This document shows, in pieces, positions 1 to 9,502 of a DNA stretch of 47,679 bases. The stretch is from Entrophospora sp. SA101. Taxonomy: Eukaryota > Glomeromycota > Glomeromycetes > Entrophosporales > Entrophosporaceae. The stretch is taken from assembly GCA_958430865.1 (NCBI GenBank), contig CAUDNR010000446.1, positions 1,562-49,240 on the forward strand. Direction: 5' to 3'. A program made the translations under genes and the position numbers. Below the pieces are notes generated by a model. It ran no database searches. It saw only the letters and a list, made by a program, of their open reading frames with translations, and was not told the DNA's origin. Numbering within the stretch: the first letter of the stretch is position 1; every line of letters begins with the position of its first letter.

Positions 1-38
1 ATTTAAATGTAAAGCAATGAATAACTAAGTAAATATAC

Positions 39-1337
39 CTGTGTCCTTAATTGATTTCCCAAAGTTTCATATTTACCCTTTGGTATAAATTTAAATCTTT
101 TACGGTTAAGCCTTTGTGGTGCAATGTTACCAGCTCTTGGGTCATAATAAGGATTTTGAGTAATGTCATTAATGTCTTCCGAGTTTTTTAAAGTTTTTGG
201 TTCTTGTTTTACTGTTGCAGGAACTAAACGTTGATTTGCCTATTATTGTATTTTGTTGTTATTGTTAAGGTGAAAACAAAATGTCAAATTTTGTTCTATG
301 ATAAAAAACATAACAAAAAATTTTTTTGTGGTGTATATGCATTAAAAGAAACAAACACACAACTAAATTTATAAATCTATAAAACTTTTTCAACATACCT
401 TGACAGTAGCAAAGTTTGGTTTTGGAATTAATGTTGATGCTTGTTTTAAATCCAATTTGCCACTTTGATCTAAAAGAAGAGCTGGATGTGCTTCGACTTT
501 AAGACCACCTTTAGCTTTTGCTGAATCATCTGATTTCCCCGTTACAGTAGTTGAAGGCTGTAAAAAGGTAATGAATGAATGATAATATTAATTGATTATC
601 ATTAAAAAAAAAAATCATCCAACTGACTTTAATAATACCCAACAAATAAATTTAATTATTAAAAACATACCAAATAAGGATTGGCTCTTGCCATATTTAT
701 TTTAACTCTTTCTTTAGCTTCAAGAATTTTACGTTGAAGATCAGGATCATTTAACAATGATGCTGCAGTTGATGATGAAAATGATGATGATGATGCATTT
801 GTAGTTGTTGCTGATTTATTTGTGGGTAAAGAAGTTGTAGCAAATGTTGAAATTGGTGATATTTTAGCAGGAATTGTTGTTGGTTTATTTAAAGGTTTAA
901 AATTAGCTACCAATGCCTCTAAGTGTGCCTTTTTTTGTGCAATCATAGCTCTTATTTGATCGGAGTTTGGAGTAACATTTTGTGTAGGGTTAGATTCAGA
1001 AGGTGCAGGAAGGAAGCTTGGAACACTCTATAAACAAAGTTACCCAAAAGAAATATTTAGATATATAACAAAGAAAAAATTTAAAAAAGAAACCAAGCTT
1101 TATAATAAATGTTCCTATTAAAACTTACTGTACTAGTACTGATGACAAACATTTTTTTAAAAAAAGAAGCAAGTCACAGTATATTATTATAAAAGTTATA
1201 ACAATGGTTGAAAATATTTTTACGGGAAAATGGAAGTTCTAATACCTCTTGAATTTTTTGATTTCTGGCTCATCGGTAGCTGCTTGTTCTTCTTCATCGC
1301 CCAAAAGATTTGTATTGCGAAGTCTTTTACGTTCCAT
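39..1337 (-). CDS. PRPF3: U4/U6 snRNP protein Prp3, 5' part (partial)
   Basis: Spliceosomal U4/U6 di-snRNP protein acting in the nucleus. Exons by eye: 1337-1246, 1138-1129 (a 10-nt microexon before a GTAAGT donor), 1027-671, 557-399 and 239-39. All join in frame; the gene then continues past the left edge, so the C-terminal domain is not in the window. The product starts MERKRLRNTNLLGDEEEQ. The family signal is the block NPYYDPRAGNIAP followed by RKRFKFIPKGKYETLGNQLR, matching the metazoan PRPF3 segment around FFDPR and RRTFKF. Further upstream, AHPALLLDQSGK and LIPKPNFATVKANQR match the region before it. The start is the only ATG giving an unbroken frame. An N-terminal PWI-like domain, as in human PRPF3, is not evident. 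Family identity is strong from the conserved block. Confidence 0.85.
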
Positions 1338-2100
1338 TTTGTGAAAAGAATTTGGGAATTTTAAAAAAAAACTTTTTCGTATGTACTTAAATTTGTAATT
1401 TGTTGTACAAAACGTTGCATGTGAATTCGGAAAAAATTAATAGTAGTGAAATCAACTTTTGGGATGCTGAAAAAGGACATCTGCCCGCCCCCCGTCATTT
1501 TCAAGTTTGGCCCATTAATAGTAGAAAAATAGTACGGGCGTGATATGGTCGAAGCATCCCTTATACTTTTCTACAATTCATTGAAAAAAACGGATGGGTT
1601 TACTGTGCCATTACCACCCATCTCACTCCAAATCAACAGTGCCATTGTCTTATTAAATTGCGTTGTATATATTAATATTAATATTAAATCATCCTTCTCA
1701 TTGCAGACTACAACATGTGAATACTATATCACAAAGAAAGTTCAGGAATCAATGTAATATAAGAATCTCTGCAGAATTTCAAATTAATTGTAGTCACCAA
1801 CTTTAATTATGACCCAAAAAATAGAAAGTTTTTTTTATTGGATCTGGTTTTCTTTTTGAGACTTTTGCTCGTACTTATCGACTCACCATCCATTACTGTT
1901 AACTGAACCACTAAGAAAGTATTCTGCCCTAGTTTATCACGTAATTCAGCAAACTTTTGGAATTTTAGTAGAACAGCCGCAAGCACAACATACTTTATTG
2001 CCCTTTCGTATTCATTAAAGCCATTATATTCATTTTTATTCATATACATATAACCTATATATAAATTTTATCGCTTTGTAGGTTTTTTCTATTATTTGAA
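1338..2100. other. Intergenic, no supported gene
   Basis: Holds the presumed PRPF3 promoter and 5' leader, then AT-rich sequence. Two short open frames (1545-1757 plus, 1807-2049 minus) have no recognisable domain, no splice-linked continuation and no clear coding composition. The minus-strand one contains an aliphatic stretch AIKYVVLAAVLLKFQKF and could be a decayed fragment, but I cannot name a family. Confidence 0.4.
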
Positions 2101-2149
2101 TTATTTAAAGGTATAGTGTAAGTCTGGGAAGACAGACAATTGTGACAGG

Positions 2150-2650
2150 CCATATTAATATGAGAAATTCACAAATCCGAATTTGCATATGCCTGTTGAT
2201 GCTGAGAAATTGAATGTTCATGAACCCCATAAATTAGAAAGTAAGGATTACGCATCTGCAGAAGAGTTTGAACCAGACATCCGATTGATGTTTGACAACT
2301 GTTACAAATTCAACGTCCTGGTAAACAATTTGATAAAAAGCAGAAAGACCAAATCTACAATTTTCTCCAGCCGTTTGTGAAAAATTAGGGTGTGAGAATC
2401 TGCTTCAAACAATTTATACAAATCAATTAATTTTTTCTTTCTGTTAAGCCAAACATTATCGTCTTAATTAATATAGAAATTCGGAAAAACCAAGACCAAA
2501 AACTTGCCACTACTAAAAAAAACGGAGAAACCTTGATCCCTGAAAAAGGTGGTTATGGGTTAGAAATTGAACCTATCAACTGCTAAACGAATTTATAATT
2601 TTGTAATGGCAAATGTTTCTGAGCCAAATTGTCGTAAAAAAAAAGTCAGG
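2150..2650 (+). pseudogene. Decayed BET-type double module (bromodomain plus NET) remnant
   Basis: The frame at 2189-2310 reads PVDAEKLNV, then LESKDYASAEEFEPDIRLM and FDNCYKFN. These are the start and the end of a BET-family bromodomain. The middle part with the PDYF and NPMDLSTI motifs is missing, so the acetyl-lysine pocket is broken by an internal deletion. After FDNCYKFN the frame shifts. Downstream at about 2555-2650, GLEIEPI and AKRIYNFVMANVSEPN separated by a stop resemble the end of the NET domain that follows the bromodomains in BET proteins. The order (bromodomain then NET) fits one decayed gene. The bromodomain call is fairly safe; the NET part is tentative. Confidence 0.6.
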
Positions 2651-2848
2651 TATGGTTCTTTTTCTTTTTTTTTCAAAATTTCGTAATGTTCTTTACTATT
2701 CTAAAAAAGTAAGTTTTAATTAATTGTGTTATATTTATAATTTTTCCACGTTTTTTTTTTTAAGATTAATATTAAACATTAGATTATATATTTTTTTCAA
2801 CTTTATGGATACATGTGATCACAAAAGATTCCTAAATTATTCTTAAAA

Positions 2849-3912
2849 ATGATACAAAATTTGAAATGTGCAAACTTAATTCAAACTTCAAAAAAAATTT
2901 TTAACTACCGAATTATTAACCAATTTTTGAACACTATGACCCAAGAAAACCAAACTTCAACAACAGCTGGTAAACACTAATTCATCAATTTATCAATTCA
3001 TCATCAATAATAATAATAATAATAATAATAATTAATTTTCTTTTTTCTAAAAAATAGTCAGCCTTCGTCCTATTGTGGTTTCAGGTCCTTCAGGTAAAGG
3101 AATTGTGGACAAAGAAAATAGATTACATAAATGGCATATATATAATATTAATTAATTGTTGAAATATATTTTTGTCATATAATTGATAAATAAAAAAGGG
3201 ACGGGAAAATCTACATTATTAAAACGTCTTTTTGAAGAATATCCCAATAAATTTGGATTTAGTATATCACGTAAATTTTTCAACAAGAATGTTTTTCATC
3301 TGTTTCCATGACATCAATCAATGATTAATTTTGTTATAAATATTTATATTTAAATAGATACTACACGTTCACCTCGACCTGGAGAACAAAATGGTCGTGA
3401 ATATCATTTTGTGCCCCGAGAAAAGTTTTTTGAATTGATTAAACAAAATAAATTTATAGAACATGCAGAATTTTCTGGGAATTTATATGGGACTAGTGTG
3501 GATGCTGTTAAAGCTGTGGCAGATCTAGGAAAAATTTGTATACTAGATATAGAATTACAAGTAAATATAATAACAATCTATAACATATATCCAATGAATT
3601 TACAATGTGTCCAAGAAACATAATTAATTAATTTTCTTCCTCATTTTATATTTTCAGGGTGTTAAATCTGTCAAGAAAACAGATTTGAATGCAAGATATT
3701 TATTTATTGCACCACCATCAATAGAAGTTCTTGAATCACGTCTTCGAAAACGTGGCACAGAAACAGAATCTTCCATCGAGGCACGTCTAAAAGCAGCCAA
3801 AGAAGAATTGGAATATGCAGACCTAGAAGGATCTCATGATTTCATTGTTGTCAATGATGATTTAAATACAGCTTATGAAAAATTTAAAAATTTTATCATA
3901 GAAAATAAATAA
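2849..3912 (+). CDS. GUK1: Guanylate kinase
   Basis: Phosphorylates GMP to GDP with ATP. Exons 2849-2969, 3058-3093, 3199-3270, 3358-3560 and 3658-3912 give 228 aa. Visible motifs are the P-loop GPSGTGKST (split across an intron), [20 protein letters not shown] (GMP-binding region), [26 protein letters not shown] and the lid region [16 protein letters not shown]. Typical enzymes are about 190-205 aa; the excess is a basic, Asn-rich N-terminal stretch of 29 residues before a second in-frame ATG at 2936 ([12 protein letters not shown]). Starting there would give the usual length. The first ATG could therefore add a mitochondrial presequence, which is an inference. Intron 1 carries an (AAT)n tract at about 3006-3032. 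No catalytic residue appears missing. Confidence 0.93.
3006..3033. repeat. (AAT)n microsatellite in GUK1 intron 1
   Basis: About nine uninterrupted trinucleotide units lie just upstream of the exon 2 acceptor of guanylate kinase. Confidence 0.9.
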
Positions 3913-4079
3913 ATTGATTGATTATTCTCTTAATTATTTAATAATTTATATATATTTTTTATTAGAATGTCATATTATATTTATATTCCATTGTACATCT
4001 ATAATATCTGTAGATTGGCTTAGGTTTAGTAAAATGATAAATATAATGTGATTAATAATAATTTATGGAAAATTATTTT

Positions 4080-4290
4080 TAAAAACAAACCATTCAAGAA
4101 ATCTTCAAAATCAATAGTTCCATTAAAATCTCCAATCCAAGATTATTAACTGGGAATCTTTGTGCCTATATTATAATTATCATTACGATAATAAACACTT
4201 TGATAAAATAATTATCCATTATCATTATCATTAACATTTACACCTTTGAAACAATATTCCGTTCTATAAGTTGCATGAAAGCCATAGTTC
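4080..4290 (-). pseudogene. EF-hand gene remnant
   Basis: On the minus strand, 4087-4140 reads IGDFNGTIDFEDFLNGLF, which is the loop and exiting helix of an EF-hand calcium-binding motif (pattern DxNGxIxFxEFL). A second piece at 4240-4290 reads IEGTMAFMQLIERNIVSK, a plausible helix from the same kind of protein. The two are separated by AT-rich low-complexity sequence and no intact start or frame links them. Read as the debris of a calmodulin, centrin or calcineurin-B-like gene. It is too short to say which. Confidence 0.4.
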
Positions 4291-4503
4291 CTTCAATTTA
4301 ACGTAAGTTTCAATTATTTTGCATTTCTTCCCACTAATAATGATAATTCGAATCATATTATATATATTCATCACAATTCAAGTCTATTTTCATTATTTTC
4401 ATGTGGGAATTAGATTTTATGCGCCATGCATCTTACGCGTCTTAATACCACAAAAAAAAAAACTGTTGATCATAGATTATGACCAACACCCTAATATCAA
4501 TAA

Positions 4504-4640
4504 TGAATGAAATTGGAGATGAGAATGAGAAGTTAAATGTCGAATCTGACATAAAATTGGATTCTAGTATACATTTCCCAACTTGGAAGGATTTAAGCTT
4601 AGAAAGGGTGATCATAAAAATTTGAAAGTGATAACTTAAA
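4504..4640 (+). mobile_element. Possible MULE-type transposon remnant
   Basis: An open stretch reads NEIGDENEKLNVESDIKLD, then SSIHFPTWKDLSLERVI, and then decays. The pattern of an acidic leader followed by hydrophobic-F-x-(S/T)-W-x-x-hydrophobic resembles the N-terminal region of FAR1/MULE-type transposase-related proteins. No zinc-binding or DDE motif is preserved, so this is a weak call. Confidence 0.3.
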
Positions 4641-5150
4641 GAAGTGGAATTAACCCATATCTAAATCACAAAGAACAAACTGTAGTTGGCATTTAAATCT
4701 TTCGTGTCCTATACATTTTATAATGAACATTTTGGACAACTTGCTTGATCCTTCTGCAAAAATGATATCGAATGGATGTGTGTAGATGGACGTTTAAAAC
4801 CTCTCGCAATAAAACGGTGCATATTAAAATTCGTGTACATTGCTTATAAAATTAAAGACCCTTATTAATTTACCTATTTTTTTTTTTTAATTAAAAAATT
4901 GTAAATCGCAAATAGCAAAAAACTTGTTATTTTTCGATGTATACATGTGACTAATCTGATAACATTCATTATTCCCTATTTATGCAACATAAATTCAAAG
5001 TTCGGATCGTGGGCAATTAACAAAATTTTTGAATTGCGAACTTGAATTTATTATTCATTTTTTTTTTAATCAATATCTTATTTAACAAATAATACAATCC
5101 AGCCATTATATAAACACTAATAAGACTTGTGATCTGTAAATTAAAAAAAA

Positions 5151-5735
5151 TTAGCATTGTGTTTTCCCAAACCGCTTAATTTGTGGAGAATTTGGAAATT
5201 CATTCATAAATGATAATATTTGTAGCAGTGGTGTAAGCAATCCTTTGTGACTTTTGAAATCTTCTGCCAATCCATTTACTTTCTCCTGTAAATACCAAAA
5301 GTTTTTTGTCACGATTCTCAAAAATTAATGGACATAGAAAATCTTATAATATCAAAAGTGAGAAAAATGCAGACCTCCAATGCCACAAAGTGACAGAATG
5401 TAGACTTGATCAATGGCATTAACGGTTTATCAATGGCCAATTTGGTAGCGTGAAAATTCCATGATCGGTATAATCCGCTAAACCTCAAGTCAATAAAAAA
5501 GGTTTATATAACATTTCCTGATGGTATACATATATACAAATTAGCTAATATATATAAAAAGTGCTGGTAGTTCATATATACACATATTTAGCAAAAGGGC
5601 AGCTTCGCCTGGCCCAACTTTCACATTTAGTTGTTCATTGACAGACTTCTTGGCCCTAAGTTTCAATTTGATACTGTCTTTCTTTCTTTGCAGTGGCGTG
5701 TATCCAAAAGGTTTAATAATTGGTTGGATTATCGA
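5151..5735 (-). CDS. Unrecognised spliced gene, 3' part
   Basis: Three minus-strand blocks join in one frame with proper splice signals: about 5735-5584 (start not seen), 5483-5375 and 5285-5151 ending in TAA. The product contains QRKKDSIKLKLRAKKSVNEQ, then LNVKVGPGEAALLLNM, FSGLYRSWNFHATKLAIDKP, LMPLIKSTFCHFVALEE, and ends KRFGKTQC. The introns are GTGTAT...GAG and GTCTGC...CAG. The composition is protein-like and less AT-rich than the flanks. I do not recognise the family and find no ATG-initiated first exon, so it may be a truncated gene, a transposon-derived fragment or a gene with a distant first exon. Confidence 0.45.
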
Positions 5736-5739
5736 GATA

Positions 5740-6140
5740 CGTATTAGTATGTGTTTGTTTTATTAGTGTAATTATCCCCGCCGATCCTTATTTAAAATCG
5801 GTGCAGATCACTCCTTTTTAAAAGAATCACGAATTAAAACCTCACACACATATACACGTGGGTATATATGACAGGAAAAATATTTGTAACCCACTAAAAA
5901 ATTTATTTGGAATTGATCAACAAATTATTTTGGAAAGATTTTCAAAAAGTTTATTATTGAAAATTAAAAAATTAAATAATATGAATTAATGAATGAATAT
6001 GTGAATTAATAATATGAATGAGTGATGAAAAAGGAGAAGTATGAATATGTTTATAGTATTTTCTAATGATAATATATATTAATGATAATGAAAATGAAAT
6101 TAAAATTACACATAATATATAATATAAATATTAATAAATT
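5740..6140. other. Intergenic, nothing supported
   Basis: AT-rich sequence with a short GC-richer patch (about 5775-5830) and simple AATGAATG-like runs at 5990-6040. No open frame of substance and no RNA gene was seen. Confidence 0.4.
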
Positions 6141-6144
6141 ATAT

Positions 6145-7595
6145 TTAATCTTTAGATAAAGTTAAACAAGTCCATCCTACAACCAAAGTCCCAGGTGGGT
6201 TAGTGCCCGCTCTATTTATAATATCAGCTATGGTAGCTAATGTTCCGTGAATGACTCTTTGATCTTTGCAACTTGCCTTCTCAATGACAGCACAAGGACA
6301 CTCGGGCGGATATTTTCCATCATTAATCAAATCAGTAATTAATTGTTTAATTCTATGAATAGCCATTAAGAAAACAGTTGTTCTACATGAATTATATATA
6401 GGAATGTCAGGAAGAGAATTTTTACGTCCAGTTCCTGTACATATCAACAATTGAGATGCAACTCCTCTATGAGTGACAGGGATGTTGGCATATAATGGAG
6501 CGGACAAACAAGAAGAAATACCAGGGATAACATTAGGAATGTAACCATGAGATTTAAAGAATAGAAATTCCTCGCCACCACGACCAAACAAAAATGGATC
6601 TATAATAAAAAAATTAGAGCAGAAAGAATAATTCAAATAATAAATAAATAAATAAATAAAATAATAATATTATAGTATATTATATTATAGTAATAATACT
6701 TACCACCCTGTTTTAATCTAACAACATGTCTTCCATTATTTAAAGCTTGTAAAATTGTTTGATTTATTTCTTCTTGAATTGCATCAGCATTTGCACAAAA
6801 TTTCCTAGTTGCGACTATTAATTCAGTGTCTGAAGGAACCAATTTTAAAACCTCCTCTGGAATTAATTTGTCAGCTAACACCAAATCAGCTTCTTGAATA
6901 GCATTACAGGCTGCCTGTGTTAATAAATGAGGATTACCAGGACCCGCACCAACAAGTTGAATTCTACCACATTTTTTATTCGATCTTGGCCCTGATATTG
7001 ATCTTATATTATTATTATTATTATCAATTGTATGAATTTTTTCATTCGAATTCAATTCTTCCGTATTTTTAATAATAGTGTTATAATTACTATTTAAATA
7101 TTCAACTAATTCATAAAGTAGAAATTCTTTTGCTGTCTCAATAATCTCCATAATCTTTATGCTATCTAGATTTCTGATAGATATTGAACCAGTGTACATG
7201 TATCTATTTGTTTTGAAAAGGTAATAATGATGTTGATATTCATATCAATAAGTAATTCCTTAATTATTATCTTTTTAAAATATTAAAATAAATAAAAAGA
7301 AATATGTTTTACAAGCTTACTTTAATATAATCTCAAATGTTAAAGGTGAAATATAAGGTTTCTCCACATAATTCCAATTGCCATCTCTCATAAAATTATT
7401 TTCACTTTTAAATAAATTACGAAAATGAGGGGAGACAGCTTTCAAAATGAGAGAATGAGCTTTAAAAAGTTTTGTGTCTTGTCCATCACCTACTCTGATA
7501 ATGGTATTATATTCATTATCGTCATCATTATCAACGTCTTGAATTAGTTGACCAATTTTATTAGAAAATGTTGTCAATAAATTATTTGTTGTCAT
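6145..7595 (-). CDS. BTB domain fused to uroporphyrinogen-III C-methyltransferase (SUMT)
   Basis: Exons 7595-7321, 7203-6704 and 6599-6145 give 409 aa. Residues about 25-130 form a BTB/POZ domain: YNTIIRVGDG, KLFKAHSLILKAVSPHFRNL, LTFEIILKYMYTGSISI, then AKEFLLYELVEYL. A polar linker with an Asn run follows. Residues about 171-409 are a complete SUMT: GRIQLVGAGPGNPHLLTQAA (SAM-site glycine loop), ADLVLADKLI, LKQGGDPFLFGRGGEE (split by intron 2), VIPGISSCLSAPLYANIPVT, DQRVIHGTLATIAD and PGTLVVGWTCLTL. SUMT methylates uroporphyrinogen III twice with SAM to precorrin-2, the entry to siroheme for sulfite and nitrite reductases. The end of BTB, the linker and the start of SUMT lie in one exon without a stop, so the fusion is in the sequence itself. 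Yeast Met1 also extends N-terminally, but not with BTB. BTB proteins often act as Cullin-3 adaptors; whether this one does is unknown. Confidence 0.88.
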
Positions 7596-7825
7596 TTTTT
7601 CAATTAAAATATTAAAATTTTTATTTTATTATATTATGTATGTTATGGAATAAAAAAAAATTTTTTTTGATTTAAGCACATTTTTATATGAAAATTTGAC
7701 TAATGATAATCTTATCGTCAATCATAAAAACAAACAAATATGCCATGTTAACTATCTATTCAGTGAAACATCAACAAAAATGCAAGATAACAGAATTATT
7801 TATTATCGGATTAAAAAAAAACAAG

Positions 7826-8956
7826 TTAATCAAAATAATAAATTTTTTTTAAAAATTGTTGGACATCACCACTTACTTGTCCAGGTAAAGTCTCATAATT
7901 TTCTAACAAATTAATTGCACCAACTCTTAATCCGACAATAAAATCACCTGACTGGAACCTTACTCGGAATAAATGGAGATGTTTCTTAGAAAATCCACCA
8001 GTAACTATGTATGGCAAGTCAAAATGGACAAAAGGTCGTTTGAATTAAATGCTAGAAATTTTCATGTAGCAATAAGAAAACTGCATACATGATGGCGAAA
8101 TAGTAATAGGTTTATTTCGAAATTAAAATCAACTAATACTAATACTAATACTAAATTCAAATTCTAAAATTAAAAAAAATATATTGCTTTTAAATTATGC
8201 CAAGCAATTCTGATTCTCAAAGTCTTTATTTGCCAAATTCTAAGAGTGCTGGAAGACTTCCTGTTATTTTTTGGACACATTTTAATAAAGGTACAGAAAG
8301 AAAAACTACTTTAAATTGCATTTTATCAATGATGAATTTAGGTGAAATAATATATACATATGTATATTAGGAATTGAAGATATTGTGAATTTAAATGATC
8401 CAATTTTTGATAGTGAAAATACTATCAAAGAATTGAAACAATGAATTATGTAGCTGAAGATATTTGTTGAAGAATTTTTAGTAGGATTGGAAGACATATA
8501 ATTAATATGATTTAAAAATAAAGTCATTTGATTTGTTATTTGATTTCATGTAAATTTTGACTTTGAATTAAATTACAATTTTGATTTGAATTTTGATTTT
8601 GGATTTTGCTAGAGACCTTTCGGTTTCGACAACTTGAGTAATTTTTTCGAAAATTTTCGAATTTTATTAAATGAATTTCGCCATCATGTATGAGAACCAC
8701 TTTCTCTTTTCCAAAATCATCTTCGACTTGGTTGAGGTTGTATTACGAGTATTATTGGCAACAATATATTTCTTGGCTCATAAATGCGGCTACATCTGTA
8801 AGCAAATTTTCCTCTTCTGATTATTGTTTTATCATTAGGATCAAGTTCCATTCTAAACTCCAAAGCCTTGTCTTTGCTATATAGATAAATGAAATGTCCA
8901 ACCCGATCCCAATTGTCAAATTCTTGATATATTTGTATATTGATTTTGAGTGTCAA
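7826..8956 (-). pseudogene. Broken unrecognised gene split by a TIR element
   Basis: Minus-strand coding-like blocks lie on both sides of the TIR element at 8084-8692. The upstream block (8956-8717) includes FDNWDRVGHFIYLYSKDKAL, EFRMELDPNDKTIIRRGKFA and YRCSRIYEPRNILLPI. In another frame it continues NLNQVEDDFGKEKVVL up to the element. The downstream block (about 8045-7865) reads KRPFVHFDLPYIVTGGFSKK, HLHLFRVRFQSGDFIVGLRV and GAINLLENYETLPGQ before a GTAAGT donor. Bringing the flanks together leaves at least one frameshift and a stop, so the gene is dead even without the insertion, unless introns are hidden. I do not recognise the family. Confidence 0.45.
8084..8692. mobile_element. Non-autonomous TIR element (about 0.6 kb) with hAT-like internal remnants
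   Basis: Perfect 18-bp terminal inverted repeats CATACATGATGGCGAAAT at 8084-8101 and, inverted, 8675-8692. Each contains a TA dinucleotide that could be the target duplication. Inside, the plus strand reads MPSNSDSQSLYLPNSKSAGR then LPVIFWTHFNKG (8197-8292), like the start of a BED-finger hAT transposase. Near 8379-8420 it reads NLNDPIF followed later by VEEFL, like a hAT C-terminus. The catalytic core is absent, so this is an internally deleted derivative. No clear 8-bp hAT target duplication was found, which leaves the superfamily open. Confidence 0.65.
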
Positions 8957-9188
8957 TATTCAATCTTTAAAAAATTAATAAAAGTGTTTGTAAAATAAAA
9001 AAAGAAAAATGTAAAAAAAGATGCATAAAATTAAAAAAAAAATCATAGAATCTATATTTTCAGGATTATTTACAAAATATCCGTTTGTGTCAATGTGTAC
9101 ATTTTAATTTTTGTAAGCGGTAGCTAAAGTCGTTGATTAACAGAGGTAGCATCACCAACATTGATTGTAAAAAATAGGTTTACGTGTA

Positions 9189-9300
9189 CAGTTCACCCTC
9201 TATGACGACATACGTGTAATTTGTTCTTTATAGAGAGAATATTTAATGAATCGAGGACAAAATTGAAGTTCATTATAAAGAGAGTAGATTTATGCGTATT
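9189..9300. mobile_element. pogo-like TIR fragment
   Basis: At 9187-9213 a TA is followed by CAGTTCACCCTCTATGACGA, resembling pogo/Tigger-type ends (CAGT-x-ACCCTC-x-AT). A following stretch has two similar TTTATAGAGAG / TATAAAGAGAG motifs at about 9228 and 9280. No opposite end was identified with confidence. Confidence 0.35.
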
Positions 9301-9502
9301 TGTAAAAAATTTTTTAATATTAATTATTAAATTTCGAAATGTCACAAAATTTAATATTAAAAACTTAAAATTAAATTCTTGAATTTTATTGGATAACTTA
9401 TTTACACTGTATCAAGGAAGTTTAATGTTATCACGTGACTATTAGAGTTAAGAGTTGGTGCACCCACCATAAAAACAACAAAAATTTTTAAACTTTAGCA
9501 AA

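Noticed and set aside
3006..3033. Regular short repeats that could be mistaken for a CRISPR array (also 42409-42468)
   Set aside because: Uninterrupted tandem micro- or minisatellites without spacers, in a eukaryotic genome.
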